This document shows positions 16,835-25,995 of a stretch of 64,000 nucleotides of DNA, piece by piece; within the stretch, counting starts at the first letter, position 1, and the number at the start of each line of letters is the position of its first letter. Origin of the DNA: Frigoribacterium sp. Leaf415 (GTDB taxonomy: Bacteria > Actinomycetota > Actinomycetes > Actinomycetales > Microbacteriaceae); the NCBI RefSeq assembly GCF_001424645.1, contig NZ_LMQR01000001.1, forward strand, positions 1,233,301-1,297,300, written 5' to 3'. A program made the position numbers and the translations under genes. Below the pieces are notes generated by a model that saw only the letters and a list, made by a program, of their open reading frames with translations, ran no database searches and was not told the origin of the DNA.

Positions 16835-16869
16835 GGGGTCCGGGGTCCGGGGTCCGGGGTCCGGGGTCC
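16835..16869. repeat. Five perfect tandem copies of GGGGTCC (G-quadruplex motif)
   Basis: Five uninterrupted 7-base units, preceded by a variant GGGGCTCC at 16827-16834 and followed by GGG. The plus strand therefore carries at least four GGGG runs with 3-base loops, a textbook G-quadruplex motif. It lies between dhaK (stop 16880) and dhaL (start 16775). The dha transcript would read the C-rich complement, so the G-rich strand is the template. Confidence 0.9.
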
Positions 16870-16879
16870 GGGCGGACGT

Positions 16880-17881
16880 CTATCGGCCCCGGCGCAACGC
16901 CACGGTCTCGACCGGGGCGTCCCAGAGCTCGGTCAGCTCGTCGTCCAGGCGGGTCAGCGTGATCGACATGCCCTGCATCTCGAGCGACGTGACGTACGAG
17001 CCGACCAGGCTGCGGTAGACCTCGACGCCTCGCGCCTCGAGGGCCTCGGCCGCCCGGCGGTAGGCGATGTACAGCTCGACGAGAGGCGTGCCTCCCATGC
17101 CGTTCACGAAGAGCAGCACCCGCTCGCCGGAGGCGAGCCCCAGATCGTCGGTGACGGCGTCGAGCAGGCGGTCGACGATGGCGTCGACCGGCTCGAGGGG
17201 GATGCGCTCACGGCCGGGTTCACCGTGGATGCCGATCCCGATCTCGACCTCGTCGTCGGCCAGGGTGAAGCTCGGCTCACCGGCGTGCGGGACCGTGCCC
17301 GCCGAGAGCGCGACGCCCATCGACCGGGTCGCCGCGTTCGTCCGTCGGGCCACCTCGGCGACGGCGTCGAGGGAGTCGCCCCGCTCGGCGGCGGCCCCTG
17401 CGGTCTTCTCGACCACGACCGTTCCGGCGACTCCTCGACGGCCGGCGGTGTACAGCGAGTCCTTGACCGCGACGTCGTCGTCGACGAGCACCGTCCGGAC
17501 CGTGATGCCCTCGGCCTCGGCGAGGTCGGCCGCCGTCTCGAAGTTGAGCACGTCGCCCGTGTAGTTCTTGACGATGTAGAGCACGCCTGCCCCGGCGTCC
17601 ACGGCCTGCGTGGCGGCGACGATCGGATCGGGCGTGGGCGACGTGAAGACCGGGCCCGGCACCGCGGCCGACAGCATGCCGAGGCCGACGAACCCCGCGT
17701 GCAGGGGCTCGTGACCGCTGCCGCCACCGCTGACGAGTGCGACCTTGCCCGGCACGGGAGCCGCCGAACGGCGGACGAACGTCGGATCGTGGGAGACGAC
17801 CACGAGGTCGGCGTGCGCAGCGCCGAAGCCGGCGACGGCCTCGTCGACGACGTCGGACGGATCGTTGATGAGCTTCTTCAT
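16880..17881 (-). CDS. dhaK: Dihydroxyacetone kinase substrate-binding subunit DhaK
   Basis: A 333-residue protein that binds dihydroxyacetone covalently as a hemiaminal. The substrate histidine is His219 in GIGIHGEPG, matching His218 of E. coli. [18 protein letters not shown] (about residues 47-64) and [13 protein letters not shown] are the other active-site loops. [10 protein letters not shown] is also conserved. The ATG at 17881 is chosen for its upstream AAAGGGA and because it gives the usual MKKLIN start; the frame stays open for 40 more codons without family similarity. It is the first gene of dhaK-dhaL-dhaM and is divergent from glpF, so both probably share control. Confidence 0.95.
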   Translation of the reverse strand: MKKLINDPSDVVDEAVAGFGAAHADLVVVSHDPTFVRRSAAPVPGKVALVSGGGSGHEPLHAGFVGLGMLSAAVPGPVFTSPTPDPIVAATQAVDAGAGVLYIVKNYTGDVLNFETAADLAEAEGITVRTVLVDDDVAVKDSLYTAGRRGVAGTVVVEKTAGAAAERGDSLDAVAEVARRTNAATRSMGVALSAGTVPHAGEPSFTLADDEVEIGIGIHGEPGRERIPLEPVDAIVDRLLDAVTDDLGLASGERVLLFVNGMGGTPLVELYIAYRRAAEALEARGVEVYRSLVGSYVTSLEMQGMSITLTRLDDELTELWDAPVETVALRRGR

Positions 17882-17959
17882 CGAAGTCCCTTTCTCGGCG
17901 CCGGGGAGGGTGCTCGGGTGCACCAGGCTGCCGCTCAACCTACTCCCGGCACCCCCGGA

Positions 17960-17973
17960 TGCACATATGTGCA
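17960..17973. promoter_or_regulatory. Perfect palindromic operator-like site between dhaK and glpF
   Basis: TGCACATATGTGCA is its own reverse complement over 14 bases. It lies in the 198-base divergent region, 79 bases from the dhaK start and 107 from glpF. Such a symmetric site is expected for a dimeric or tetrameric repressor. The regulator is not encoded in the window. Confidence 0.6.
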
Positions 17974-18000
17974 AACACCTGATCTTTCCTTCTCGTCGCA

Positions 18001-18027
18001 TGTGATCACAGCACTAAGGTGTTGACA
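18001..18027 (+). promoter_or_regulatory. glpF promoter region: TGTGATCACA palindrome, TAAGGT and TTGACA
   Basis: A 10-base palindrome TGTGATCACA (18001-18010) resembles fused half-sites of a CRP-type operator without the normal spacer. It is followed by TAAGGT (18015-18020), a possible -10, and a consensus -35 TTGACA (18022-18027). The -35 has only a poor -10 (CACTGT) 17 bases on. Which pair is used is uncertain. Confidence 0.4.
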
Positions 18028-18079
18028 CACGCTCACCGCGGGTGCACTGTCGCCCCGCCGTACGACAAGGAAGGTCGAC

Positions 18080-18817
18080 GTGAACCTGGGATTGATTTTT
18101 CTTTCAGAAACGGTGGGCACCGCATTGCTGCTCACCCTCGGTGGCGGAGTCGTCGCCAACGTCGCCCTCACGAAGACGAAGGGCTTCAACGGCGGCACGC
18201 TCATGGTCAACTTCGGCTGGGGCCTCGCGGTCTTCGTCGGCATCCTGGCCTCGTACTCGTCCGGGGCACACCTGAACCCGGCCGTCAGCATCGCGCAACT
18301 CATCCTCGGCAACATCACCTTCGCCGCGTTCCTGGTCTACGTCGCGGCGCAGATGGTCGGTGCCATCATCGGTGCGGTCGTCGTCTGGCTGGCCTACAAG
18401 CAGCACTTCGACGACGAGCCCGACCCCGCCACGAAGCTGGGCGTGTTCTCGACCGGCCCTGCGATCCGCAACTACGGCTGGAACCTCGTGACCGAGATCA
18501 TCGGCACCTTCGTCCTGGTCTTCACGATCATCGCGATCACCAACGGTGCCTCCCCGAACGCCGCCAACCTCGGCCCGCTCGGCGGCCTGGCCGTCGCGCT
18601 GCTCGTGGTCGGCATCGGCGCCTCGCTCGGTGGCCCCACCGGCTACGCCATCAACCCCGCCCGTGACCTCGGACCCCGCATCGCCCACGCGTTCCTGCCC
18701 ATCAAGGGCAAGGGCGGCAGCGACTGGTCCTACGCCTGGGTGCCGGTCGTCGGCCCTCTCGTCGGCGGTGCCCTCGCCGCACTGCTGTCCTTCCCGCTCC
18801 TCCCCCTCGCCGCCTGA
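18080..18817 (+). CDS. glpF: Glycerol facilitator (aquaglyceroporin)
   Basis: A 245-residue MIP channel with six membrane helices and the two half-helix NPA signatures, HLNPAVS (about residues 67-73) and AINPARD (about 191-197). The Asp after the second NPAR is the mark of glycerol-conducting members rather than water-only channels. GTG start has AAGGAAGG 5 bases upstream. GlpK follows after 157 bases, so imported glycerol is trapped as glycerol 3-phosphate. The divergent dhaKLM genes point to joint control of glycerol and dihydroxyacetone use. Confidence 0.95.
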   Translation: MNLGLIFLSETVGTALLLTLGGGVVANVALTKTKGFNGGTLMVNFGWGLAVFVGILASYSSGAHLNPAVSIAQLILGNITFAAFLVYVAAQMVGAIIGAVVVWLAYKQHFDDEPDPATKLGVFSTGPAIRNYGWNLVTEIIGTFVLVFTIIAITNGASPNAANLGPLGGLAVALLVVGIGASLGGPTGYAINPARDLGPRIAHAFLPIKGKGGSDWSYAWVPVVGPLVGGALAALLSFPLLPLAA

Positions 18818-18892
18818 CCCGGCGACCCACTGATCGGTCGAGGCCGGCTCCCCCGGGCCGCCCGACGCCGATCGATCCACCCGCTCCCAGCA

Positions 18893-18934
18893 GAGGCTCG
18901 GGCCCGTCCGCTCGAATGGACCGACCCGAGCCTC
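18893..18934 (+). other. Intergenic hairpin between glpF and glpK
   Basis: A perfect 10-base-pair inverted repeat (GAGGCTCGGG 18893-18902 with CCCGAGCCTC 18925-18934) and an inner GTCC/GGAC pair enclose 22 bases. No T-tract follows. It may be a weak terminator, a processing site or an mRNA stabiliser that sets the glpF to glpK ratio. Confidence 0.55.
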
Positions 18935-18974
18935 CGTGCGAGCTGCATCCATCAACGACGAAGGAGTTCCACCC

Positions 18975-20495
18975 GTGAGCGACACCGACTACGTCCTGGC
19001 CATCGACCAGGGAACCACCAGCACCCGCGCCATCATCTTCGACCACTCGGGTTCGATCGTGGCCACCGGCCAGAAGGAGCACGAGCAGATCTTCCCCCGC
19101 GCCGGCTGGGTCGAGCACGACCCCGCCGAGATCTGGGAGAACACCCGCGAGGTCATCGGTCAGGCCCTCTCCCGCGCCGACATCACGCGCCACAACATCA
19201 AGGCCGTCGGCATCACCAACCAGCGCGAGACCGCCGTGGTCTGGGACAAGACCACCGGCAAGGCCGTGTACAACGCCATCGTCTGGCAGGACACCCGCAC
19301 GCAACCCATCGTCGACCGCCTGGCCGCCGACGGAGGCGTCGAGCGCTTCAAGCCCATCGTCGGCCTGCCGCTCGCGACCTACTTCTCGGGCACGAAGGTC
19401 GTCTGGATCCTCGAGAACGTCGAGGGCGCCCGTGAGAAGGCCGAGGCCGGCGACCTGCTGTTCGGCACGACCGACACCTGGGTCCTCTGGAACCTCACCG
19501 GTGGCACCGACGGCGGCGTCCACGTCACCGACGTCACGAACGCCTCGCGCACCCTCTTCATGGACCTCGAGACGCTCGAGTGGCGCGACGACATCCTCGA
19601 GGCGTTCGACGTGCCGAGGTCGATGCTCCCCGAGATCAAGAGCTCGTCCGAGGTGTACGGCACGGTCGAGGCCTCGAGCCTGCTGCGCGAGGTGCCCATC
19701 GCCGGCATCCTCGGCGACCAGCAGGCCGCCACGTTCGGTCAGGCCGCGTTCGACCAGGGCGAGTCGAAGAACACATACGGCACCGGCAACTTCCTGATCT
19801 TCAACACGGGCGAAGAGATCGTCCACTCGAAGAACGGGCTGCTCACGACGCTCGGCTACAAGCTCGGCGACGCCGCACCGCACTACGCCCTCGAAGGGTC
19901 GATCGCCGTCACGGGCTCGCTGATCCAGTGGCTGCGCGACAACCTGGGCATGATCGGCTCGGCCCCCGAGGTAGAAGAGCTGGCCAAGACCGTCGAGGAC
20001 AACGGCGGGGTCTACTTCGTGCCCGCGTTCTCGGGTCTGTTCGCGCCCTACTGGCGTTCGGACGCGCGAGGCGCCCTCGTGGGCCTCACCCGCTACGTCA
20101 ACAAGGGCCACATCGCTCGTGCCGCCCTCGAGGCGACCGCGTTCCAGACCCGTGAGGTGCTCGACGCGGTCAACGCCGACTCGGGCGTCGACCTGACCGA
20201 GCTCAAGGTCGACGGTGGCATGACCGCCAACGACGCTCTCATGCAGTTCCAGGCCGACATCCTCGACGTCCCGGTCGTCCGCCCGGTGGTCGCCGAGACC
20301 ACCGCGCTCGGCGCGGCCTACGCGGCCGGTCTCGCGGTCGGCTTCTGGGAGACCCTCGACGACCTCCGTGCCAACTGGCAGGAGGACAAGCGCTGGACCC
20401 CGAACATCGACGCCGACGAGCGTGACCGCACGCTGCGTCTCTGGAAGAAGGCCGTCACGAAGACCTTCGACTGGGTCGACGACGACGTCAACTGA
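18975..20495 (+). CDS. glpK: Glycerol kinase
   Basis: A 506-residue FGGY-family kinase that makes sn-glycerol 3-phosphate from glycerol and ATP. The phosphate-binding loop [15 protein letters not shown] opens the protein. [12 protein letters not shown] and WQDTRT bind glycerol, [10 protein letters not shown] and GTGNFL form the second lobe, and the FGGY signature region reads [23 protein letters not shown] at 18975 is chosen, with AAGGAG 8 bases upstream; a longer frame from 18936 lacks a ribosome site. A strong hairpin terminator follows. No GlpD or glycerol dehydrogenase gene is in the window. Confidence 0.96.
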   Translation: MSDTDYVLAIDQGTTSTRAIIFDHSGSIVATGQKEHEQIFPRAGWVEHDPAEIWENTREVIGQALSRADITRHNIKAVGITNQRETAVVWDKTTGKAVYNAIVWQDTRTQPIVDRLAADGGVERFKPIVGLPLATYFSGTKVVWILENVEGAREKAEAGDLLFGTTDTWVLWNLTGGTDGGVHVTDVTNASRTLFMDLETLEWRDDILEAFDVPRSMLPEIKSSSEVYGTVEASSLLREVPIAGILGDQQAATFGQAAFDQGESKNTYGTGNFLIFNTGEEIVHSKNGLLTTLGYKLGDAAPHYALEGSIAVTGSLIQWLRDNLGMIGSAPEVEELAKTVEDNGGVYFVPAFSGLFAPYWRSDARGALVGLTRYVNKGHIARAALEATAFQTREVLDAVNADSGVDLTELKVDGGMTANDALMQFQADILDVPVVRPVVAETTALGAAYAAGLAVGFWETLDDLRANWQEDKRWTPNIDADERDRTLRLWKKAVTKTFDWVDDDVN

Positions 20496-20505
20496 TCCCC
20501 CGCGC

Positions 20506-20535
20506 GAAGGGCCCGTCCGACCGGACGGGCCCTTC
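20506..20535. terminator. Hairpin terminator after glpK
   Basis: A perfect 14-base-pair GC-rich inverted repeat (20506-20519 and 20522-20535), 10 bases after the glpK stop and facing the convergent trpD gene. The 2-base gap means that the innermost pair probably opens to form the loop. Confidence 0.85.
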
Positions 20536-20573
20536 GTCGTCCACCCCCTCAGGACGAGGAGGCGCGGTGCGTC

Positions 20574-21629
20574 TCAGGAGGCGCGGGTCGCCGCCACCCA
20601 CTGGTCCAGTTTCGCGATCGCCGCGCCCGAGTCGACGGCCCGGGCCGCGACGTCCAGCTGCTCCCGGAAGCGAGCGAGGAGCGGCCGTTCGCGCTGGCCC
20701 GGGTCGGCCGCCAGCCCGTAGGCCACCAGTCCGGCCGCGGCGTTGAGCAGCACGATGTCGCGGACCGGACCGCGCTCCCCCGCCAGGACCTGACGGGCGA
20801 TGCCCGCGTTGTGCGCCGCGTCCCCGCCGACGAGGTCGGAGATGCGCGCGCGAGGGATGCCGAACTCGAGTGGATCGAGGTCGTGCTCGGTCACCGAGCC
20901 CCCGGTGACCTCCCAGATGTGGCTGTGACCCGTCGTGGTCAATTCGTCGAGGCCGTCGTCGCCGCGGAACACGAGTGCGGTCGCGCCGCGCGTCTGGAAC
21001 ACGCCGACGATCAGCGGCACCTTGTCGAGCGACGCGACGCCGACGGCGCTCGCCTCGGGGCGGGCCGGGTTCACGAGGGGACCCAGGAAGTTGAAGACCG
21101 TCGGGACGCCGATCTCGCGACGCACGGCGGCGGCGTTGCCGAAACCCGGGTGGAATGCGGCGGCGAAGGCGAAGGTCAACCCCGCCTCGCGCAAGACCTC
21201 CGCCACACGGTCGGCCCCGATGGTCAGGTCGATGCCGAGGGCCGACAGCACGTCCGACGAGCCGGACGACGAGCTCGCCGCCCGGTTGCCGTGCTTGATG
21301 ACCGGCACCCCGGTCGCCGCCACGACGACCGAGGCCATGGTCGAGACGTTCACCGTCCCGAAGCGGTCACCACCCGTCCCGACGATGTCGACCGCCATGC
21401 TGTCGACCGGAAGGGGCACGGCGTGGGCGAGGACGGCGTCGCGGAAGCCGACGATCTCGTCCACCGTCTCGCCCTTGGCACGGAGGGCGACCAGGAAGGC
21501 TCCGAGCTGGGCAGGGGTGACGTCGCCCGTCATGACCTGCTCCATGGACCACGTGGCCTCGCTGATCGAGAGGTCGCGCCCGGTGAGGAGCGCGTCGATG
21601 ATCGAGGGCCAGGTGAGCTCGGAGGTCAT
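20574..21629 (-). CDS. trpD: Anthranilate phosphoribosyltransferase
   Basis: A 351-residue enzyme of tryptophan synthesis that joins anthranilate and PRPP. The PRPP loop [17 protein letters not shown] and [17 protein letters not shown] are clear, as are [20 protein letters not shown] and [13 protein letters not shown], with the second-metal site [10 protein letters not shown]. It is divergent from ctaE, the same neighbourhood as in mycobacteria, away from other trp genes. TAGCCT stands 6 bases before the ATG and no ribosome site is visible, so the mRNA is probably leaderless. The last codons and stop lie in a copy of the dispersed decamer (20576-20585). Confidence 0.96.
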   Translation of the reverse strand: MTSELTWPSIIDALLTGRDLSISEATWSMEQVMTGDVTPAQLGAFLVALRAKGETVDEIVGFRDAVLAHAVPLPVDSMAVDIVGTGGDRFGTVNVSTMASVVVAATGVPVIKHGNRAASSSSGSSDVLSALGIDLTIGADRVAEVLREAGLTFAFAAAFHPGFGNAAAVRREIGVPTVFNFLGPLVNPARPEASAVGVASLDKVPLIVGVFQTRGATALVFRGDDGLDELTTTGHSHIWEVTGGSVTEHDLDPLEFGIPRARISDLVGGDAAHNAGIARQVLAGERGPVRDIVLLNAAAGLVAYGLAADPGQRERPLLARFREQLDVAARAVDSGAAIAKLDQWVAATRAS

Positions 21630-21635
21630 GGTCCC

Positions 21636-21641
21636 AGGCTA
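21636..21641 (-). promoter_or_regulatory. trpD -10 box (leaderless)
   Basis: TAGCCT on the minus strand with 6 bases between it and the trpD ATG. The intervening bases contain no Shine-Dalgarno-like purine run. Confidence 0.5.
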
Positions 21642-21731
21642 CCGGCGGAGCATAAGACACTTCGATGTCTCGGCGTCAAGGGAAATTCCCGACCCGGGGT
21701 TTCGAGCGCAAACCCAAAGCGACTTACCAGG

Positions 21732-21737
21732 CATAAT
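21732..21737 (+). promoter_or_regulatory. ctaE-qcrCAB -10 box (leaderless)
   Basis: CATAAT, one base from the TATAAT consensus, ends 7 bases before the GTG at 21745. This favours the GTG over the in-frame ATG at 21736, which would lie inside the -10 box. Confidence 0.55.
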
Positions 21738-21744
21738 GGACCTC

Positions 21745-22380
21745 GTGACAAGTACCTCTCTCTCGAGACCTTCTGGCGGCCCTGTCGTCAATCGACCCAG
21801 CACGGTTGCCGTGGGCACCATCGTGTGGCTCGGCAGCGAGGTCATGTTCTTCGCCGGCCTCTTCGCGATCTACTTCACGCTTCGCTCGACGTCTCCCGGC
21901 CTCTGGGCCGATCAGACGGCGCTGCACAACGTGCCGTTCGCGCTGACCAACACCATCACCCTGGTGCTGTCCTCGGTCGCCTGCCAGTTCGGCGTGTTCG
22001 CCGCCGAGCGCATGCAGCCGCACCGCACGGGCCGCCTGTTCCAGGTCAGTCGATGGGGCATGGTCGAGTGGTTCTTCCTCACCTACGCCATGGGTGCGGT
22101 CTTCGTCTGCGGTCAGGTCTTCGAGTACGCCACCCTGATCTCCGAGCACGTCACCCTCAGCTCGAGCGCCTACGGCTCGGCCTTCTACATGACGACCGGC
22201 TTCCACGGGGCACACGTCATCGGTGGTCTGATCGCCTTCCTGCTCACCATCGGTCGCGCCTACGCAGTCAAGAACTTCGGGCACAAAGAGGCGACCACGG
22301 CCATCGTGGTGTCGTACTACTGGCACTTCGTCGACGTGGTCTGGATCGGCCTCTTCATCGTCATCTACCTCCTCAAATAG
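21745..22380 (+). CDS. ctaE: Cytochrome c oxidase subunit III
   Basis: A 211-residue membrane protein of the aa3 oxidase. It contains five hydrophobic helices (shorter than the seven-helix mitochondrial form, as usual in actinobacteria). Conserved parts are [17 protein letters not shown], the glutamate-bearing helix, [14 protein letters not shown] and the C-terminal [14 protein letters not shown]. Subunit III helps keep proton uptake stable in subunit I. The GTG start is preferred because a -10 box overlaps the earlier ATG. It heads the ctaE-qcrC-qcrA-qcrB operon, the order found in mycobacteria and corynebacteria. Confidence 0.95.
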   Translation: MTSTSLSRPSGGPVVNRPSTVAVGTIVWLGSEVMFFAGLFAIYFTLRSTSPGLWADQTALHNVPFALTNTITLVLSSVACQFGVFAAERMQPHRTGRLFQVSRWGMVEWFFLTYAMGAVFVCGQVFEYATLISEHVTLSSSAYGSAFYMTTGFHGAHVIGGLIAFLLTIGRAYAVKNFGHKEATTAIVVSYYWHFVDVVWIGLFIVIYLLK

Positions 22381-22401
22381 GCATTGGATCGTCTGCACAG
22401 C

Positions 22402-23217
22402 ATGTTCACGAGAACCTCGTCCTCCCGACGCACCAAGAAGGCCGGCCGTCGCGGCCCCGTCGCCACCGCCTCCCTGCTGCTGGTCGGTCTGCTCACCACG
22501 GGCGGTGCCTACGCGCTCTTCTCCTCGACCGCCTCGGCGGACGAGAGCAGCGCGACCGCGACCTCGCAGCAGAGCATCGACGAGGGCCAGAAGCTCTTCG
22601 CCTCGAACTGCGCGACCTGCCACGGCCTGAGCGCGGCCGGCACCGACAGCGGTCCGAGCCTGATCGGCGTCGGGGCCGCCTCGGTCGACTTCCAGGTCGG
22701 CACGGGCCGCATGCCCATGGCAGTCAACGGTCCGCAGGCCGAACAGAAGCCGACGCAGTTCTCCGACGAGCAGGTCGCCGCCATGGCCGCCTACGTCGCG
22801 TCGCTGGCCCCCGGTCCCGCGATCCCCGACGAGTCATTGCTCCAGGCCGACGGCGACACGACCAACGGTGCCGAGCTGTTCCGCATCAACTGCGCCATGT
22901 GCCACAACGTGGCCGGCGCGGGTGGGGCACTCACCCAGGGCAAGTTCGCTCCCGCACTCGACGGCGTGACGGCCCACCACATCTACGAGGCCATGCAGAC
23001 GGGCCCGCAGAACATGCCGGTCTTCAACGACCTCAACCTGTCGCCCCAAGACAAGGCCGACATCATCACGTACCTCAAGTACGTCGAGAACAACCCGTCC
23101 CCGGGTGGATTCGAGCTCGGGAGCCTCGGCCCCGTCGCCGAAGGTCTCTTCATCTGGATCTTCGGGCTCGGTGCGATCGTCGCGATCACCATCTGGCTGA
23201 CCGCCCGGTCGAACTGA
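22402..23217 (+). CDS. qcrC: Di-haem cytochrome c subunit of the bc1 complex
   Basis: A 271-residue protein with an N-terminal signal anchor (about residues 20-40), two class I cytochrome c domains and a C-terminal membrane helix (about 248-266). The haem sites are C70-A-T-C73-H74 and C164-A-M-C167-H168. Distal methionines are probably in GRMPMAVNG and QNMPVFND. In actinobacteria this fused di-haem protein replaces a soluble cytochrome c and passes electrons directly to the aa3 oxidase within a supercomplex. ATG at 22402 is taken as start; TTG at 22384 is also open and closer to the ctaE stop. Neither has a clear ribosome site. Confidence 0.95.
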   Translation: MFTRTSSSRRTKKAGRRGPVATASLLLVGLLTTGGAYALFSSTASADESSATATSQQSIDEGQKLFASNCATCHGLSAAGTDSGPSLIGVGAASVDFQVGTGRMPMAVNGPQAEQKPTQFSDEQVAAMAAYVASLAPGPAIPDESLLQADGDTTNGAELFRINCAMCHNVAGAGGALTQGKFAPALDGVTAHHIYEAMQTGPQNMPVFNDLNLSPQDKADIITYLKYVENNPSPGGFELGSLGPVAEGLFIWIFGLGAIVAITIWLTARSN

Positions 23218-23254
23218 CCCGCGTTCTCTCCGTACTTCACGAAAGGCAGAATCA

Positions 23255-24322
23255 ATGGCAGAGCACGACGACGAGGCCCCCACGGCGGGCTCGGCTGTCG
23301 AGAAGCGCGAGCCTCGACAGGTCTCGGCCGGCACGGCGGTCGTGACGTCCGACGTGTTCCAGAACCCGGGTGAGCCGCCGCACCGCGATCGCGTGACCGA
23401 CATCGACCCCAAGGTCGAGAAGCGTGCCGAACGCCAGGTCAGCCTGTTCTTCTTCCTGTCGATCGTCGGCAGCATCGCCGCCATCGGCGCCTACGTCGCA
23501 TTCCCCATCACGTCGGGCGACTCGGGTTCGGTCCGACTCAACAACCTGTTCCTCGGTCTCGGCATCGCCCTCGGACTGCTCTCGGTCGGAATCGGCGCGG
23601 TGCACTGGTCCAAGACGCTCATGCCGGCTCGAGAGATCACCGAGATGCGCCACGACACGCGCGGCTCCGAGCCGACGCGTGAGAAGGCCGTCGAGGTCTT
23701 CGCGTTGGGCAATCACGAAAGTGGATTCGGTCGCCGGTCGCTCATCCGCAACAGCCTGATCGGTGCCCTCGTCGCGACTCCCCTGCCGGCCGTCGTGCTG
23801 TTCCGCGACCTCGCACCGGCCGAAGATCCCAATGCGGTCCTGCGCCACACGCTGTGGGAAGAGGGCATGCACCTCGCCGCCGACCCATCCGGCACCCGCA
23901 TCAAGGCGTCGGACGTCACCCTCGGATCGGTGTTCCACGTCATCCCCGAGAACCTCAACGAATCAGAACACCTGCTCGAAGAGAAAGCCAAAGCGGCCGT
24001 CCTTCTCATGCGCCTCAAGCCGGAAGATCTCAATCCGGCCGAAGGACGCGAAGACTGGCAGTACGACGGAATCGTCGCCTACTCGAAGATCTGCACGCAC
24101 GTCGGGTGCCCCGTGGCCCTCTACGAACAGCAGACACACCACCTGCTCTGCCCCTGCCACCAGTCCACGTTCGACGTGACGAACAACTGCGAAGTGATCT
24201 TCGGGCCCGCCAAACGCCCCCTGCCGCAGCTGCCCATCACGGTCGACGCCGACGGGTACCTCGTCGCGCAGAGCGACTTCCACGAACCTGTGGGCCCGAG
24301 CTTCTGGGAGCGCGAAAAGTGA
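23255..24322 (+). CDS. qcrA: Rieske iron-sulfur subunit of the bc1 complex
   Basis: A 355-residue protein with three membrane helices (about residues 64-85, 95-117 and 168-188), the actinobacterial topology, and a C-terminal Rieske fold. The 2Fe-2S ligands are Cys280 and His282 in CTHVGC and Cys299 and His302 in CPCHQS; Cys285 and Cys301 form the disulfide. The Tat-type RR (GRRSLIRNS) before the third helix suits Tat-dependent export of the cluster domain, and Tat genes are at 2.7 kb. AAAGGCAG precedes the ATG. It overlaps qcrB by 4 bases. Confidence 0.96.
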   Translation: MAEHDDEAPTAGSAVEKREPRQVSAGTAVVTSDVFQNPGEPPHRDRVTDIDPKVEKRAERQVSLFFFLSIVGSIAAIGAYVAFPITSGDSGSVRLNNLFLGLGIALGLLSVGIGAVHWSKTLMPAREITEMRHDTRGSEPTREKAVEVFALGNHESGFGRRSLIRNSLIGALVATPLPAVVLFRDLAPAEDPNAVLRHTLWEEGMHLAADPSGTRIKASDVTLGSVFHVIPENLNESEHLLEEKAKAAVLLMRLKPEDLNPAEGREDWQYDGIVAYSKICTHVGCPVALYEQQTHHLLCPCHQSTFDVTNNCEVIFGPAKRPLPQLPITVDADGYLVAQSDFHEPVGPSFWEREK

Positions 24323-25980
24323 TCACCACCACCCCGGCACAGGGTGCCGAACCGGCCACGTCGGACAACATCGGCAAGGCTCCGGCCTTCGCCCCGACGA
24401 AGACCAACAAATTCCTCGGCGCCACGGCGAACTACATCGACGAGCGAACGAGCATGTCCGGCCTGGTCAAAGAGGTGGGTCGCAAGATCTTCCCCGACCA
24501 CTGGTCGTTCATGTTGGGCGAGGTCGCGCTGTACTCATTCGTCGTCATCCTGCTCTCGGGCACGTTCCTGACGTTCTTCTTCCAGCCGTCGATGGCCGAG
24601 GTCAACTACAACGGTTCGTACGTTCCGCTCAAGGGCCTCAACATGTCGGCCGCCATGGCGTCGACGCTCGACATCTCGTTCGACATCCGCGGTGGTCTGC
24701 TGTTCCGGCAGATCCACCACTGGGCGGCCCTGCTGTTCGTCGCGGCGATCATGCTCCACATGCTGCGCGTGTACTTCACCGGTGCGTTCCGCAAGCCCCG
24801 CGAAATCAACTGGGTCGTGGGATTCACGCTGTGGATCCTCGCCATGGCCGAGGGCTTCACCGGGTACTCGCTTCCCGACGACCTGCTCTCGGGCAACGGT
24901 GCGCGCATCATCGACGGCATGATCAAGGGCATCCCCGTGATCGGCGTCTGGATCTCGTACCTCGTGTTCGGTGGTGAGTTCCCGGGGACCGACATGGTCG
25001 GCCGCTTCTACTCGCTGCACATCATGCTGCTGCCGGCGCTGTTGATCGCCCTGCTGGGCGTGCACCTGCTGCTGCTGATCATCAACAAGCACACGCAGTT
25101 CGCCGGTCCCGGCAAGACGAACCAGAACGTCGTGGGCGTCCCGGTCATGCCCGTGTTCGCTGCGAAGGCCGGTGGGTTCTTCTTCATCGTCTTCGGCGTG
25201 ATCGTCCTGATCGCCTCGCTGTTCACGATCAACCCCATCTGGAACTACGGGCCCTACGATCCCTCCCCCGTGTCGGCAGGTACCCAGCCTGACTGGTACA
25301 TCGGCTTCGCCGACGGGGCCCTGCGCCTCGTGCCCCCGGGTTGGGAGTTCGTCGCCTTCGGCTACACGGTCTCGATGAACATCCTCGTGCCGATCACGGT
25401 GCTCGGTCTCTTCATCGTCGTGGTCCTGCTCTACCCGTTCTTCGAGGCCTGGGTGACCGGGGACAAGCGCGAGCACCACATCCTCGACCGACCGCGCAAC
25501 GCCCCGACACGCACCGCCATCGGTGCGGCCGGCATCGTGTTCTATGCCAGCCTCTGGGCGGCGGCGAGCTCGGACATCATGGCGACCCACTTCCACCTGT
25601 CGTTGAACTACGTGATCCACGCCTGCCAGGCAGCGCTGATCCTCGGTCCGTTCATCGCCTTCTGGGTCACGAAGCGTGTATGCCTCGCCCTTCAGAAGAA
25701 GGACCGCGAGATCGCTCTGCACGGCTACGAGTCGGGACGCATCGTCCGTCTGCCGGGTGGCGAGTACATCGAGGTGCACGAGCAGCTCGACGAGTACGAG
25801 CGCTGGCGTCTGCTCGACTTCAACGAGTACGAGCCCCTCATGGTCCGTCCGAACGCCAACGGGAAGATCACGGCCCTGCAGCGGGCGCGTGCGTCGGCAT
25901 CGTCGTTCTTCTTTGAGGACCGCATCGCTCCGGTGAAGCGTTCCGAGATCGAGGCATCGCACCACGACGAAGGCCACTGA
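24319..25980 (+). CDS. qcrB: Cytochrome b subunit of the bc1 complex
   Basis: A 553-residue polytopic protein carrying two b haems. Histidines that would bind them are seen in FRQIHHWAALLF with HMLRVYFTG and in YSLHIMLLPALL with GVHLLLLIINKH. The quinol-oxidation loop PDWYIGF (PEWY-like with Asp for Glu) is present near residue 325. The long C-terminal extension past helix eight, ending in a His/Asp/Glu-rich tail, is usual in actinobacteria. The start is the GTG overlapping the qcrA stop (GTGA). The gene ends the operon, with a hairpin terminator 15 bases downstream. Confidence 0.96.
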   Translation: MITTTPAQGAEPATSDNIGKAPAFAPTKTNKFLGATANYIDERTSMSGLVKEVGRKIFPDHWSFMLGEVALYSFVVILLSGTFLTFFFQPSMAEVNYNGSYVPLKGLNMSAAMASTLDISFDIRGGLLFRQIHHWAALLFVAAIMLHMLRVYFTGAFRKPREINWVVGFTLWILAMAEGFTGYSLPDDLLSGNGARIIDGMIKGIPVIGVWISYLVFGGEFPGTDMVGRFYSLHIMLLPALLIALLGVHLLLLIINKHTQFAGPGKTNQNVVGVPVMPVFAAKAGGFFFIVFGVIVLIASLFTINPIWNYGPYDPSPVSAGTQPDWYIGFADGALRLVPPGWEFVAFGYTVSMNILVPITVLGLFIVVVLLYPFFEAWVTGDKREHHILDRPRNAPTRTAIGAAGIVFYASLWAAASSDIMATHFHLSLNYVIHACQAALILGPFIAFWVTKRVCLALQKKDREIALHGYESGRIVRLPGGEYIEVHEQLDEYERWRLLDFNEYEPLMVRPNANGKITALQRARASASSFFFEDRIAPVKRSEIEASHHDEGH

Positions 25981-25995
25981 CCTTCGCCAGTCCCC

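Noticed and set aside
18001..18010. CRP/cAMP-receptor binding site
   Set aside because: TGTGATCACA lacks the 6-base spacer between half-sites of the CRP consensus, so it is reported only as a palindrome.
20935..22380. Longer ctaE start with 270 extra codons
   Set aside because: The upstream part is antisense to trpD, and a -10 box lies directly before the GTG at 21745.
20811..23345. An 844-codon plus-strand open frame covering trpD antisense and parts of ctaE and qcrC out of frame
   Set aside because: It crosses three well-supported genes in the wrong frame or strand.
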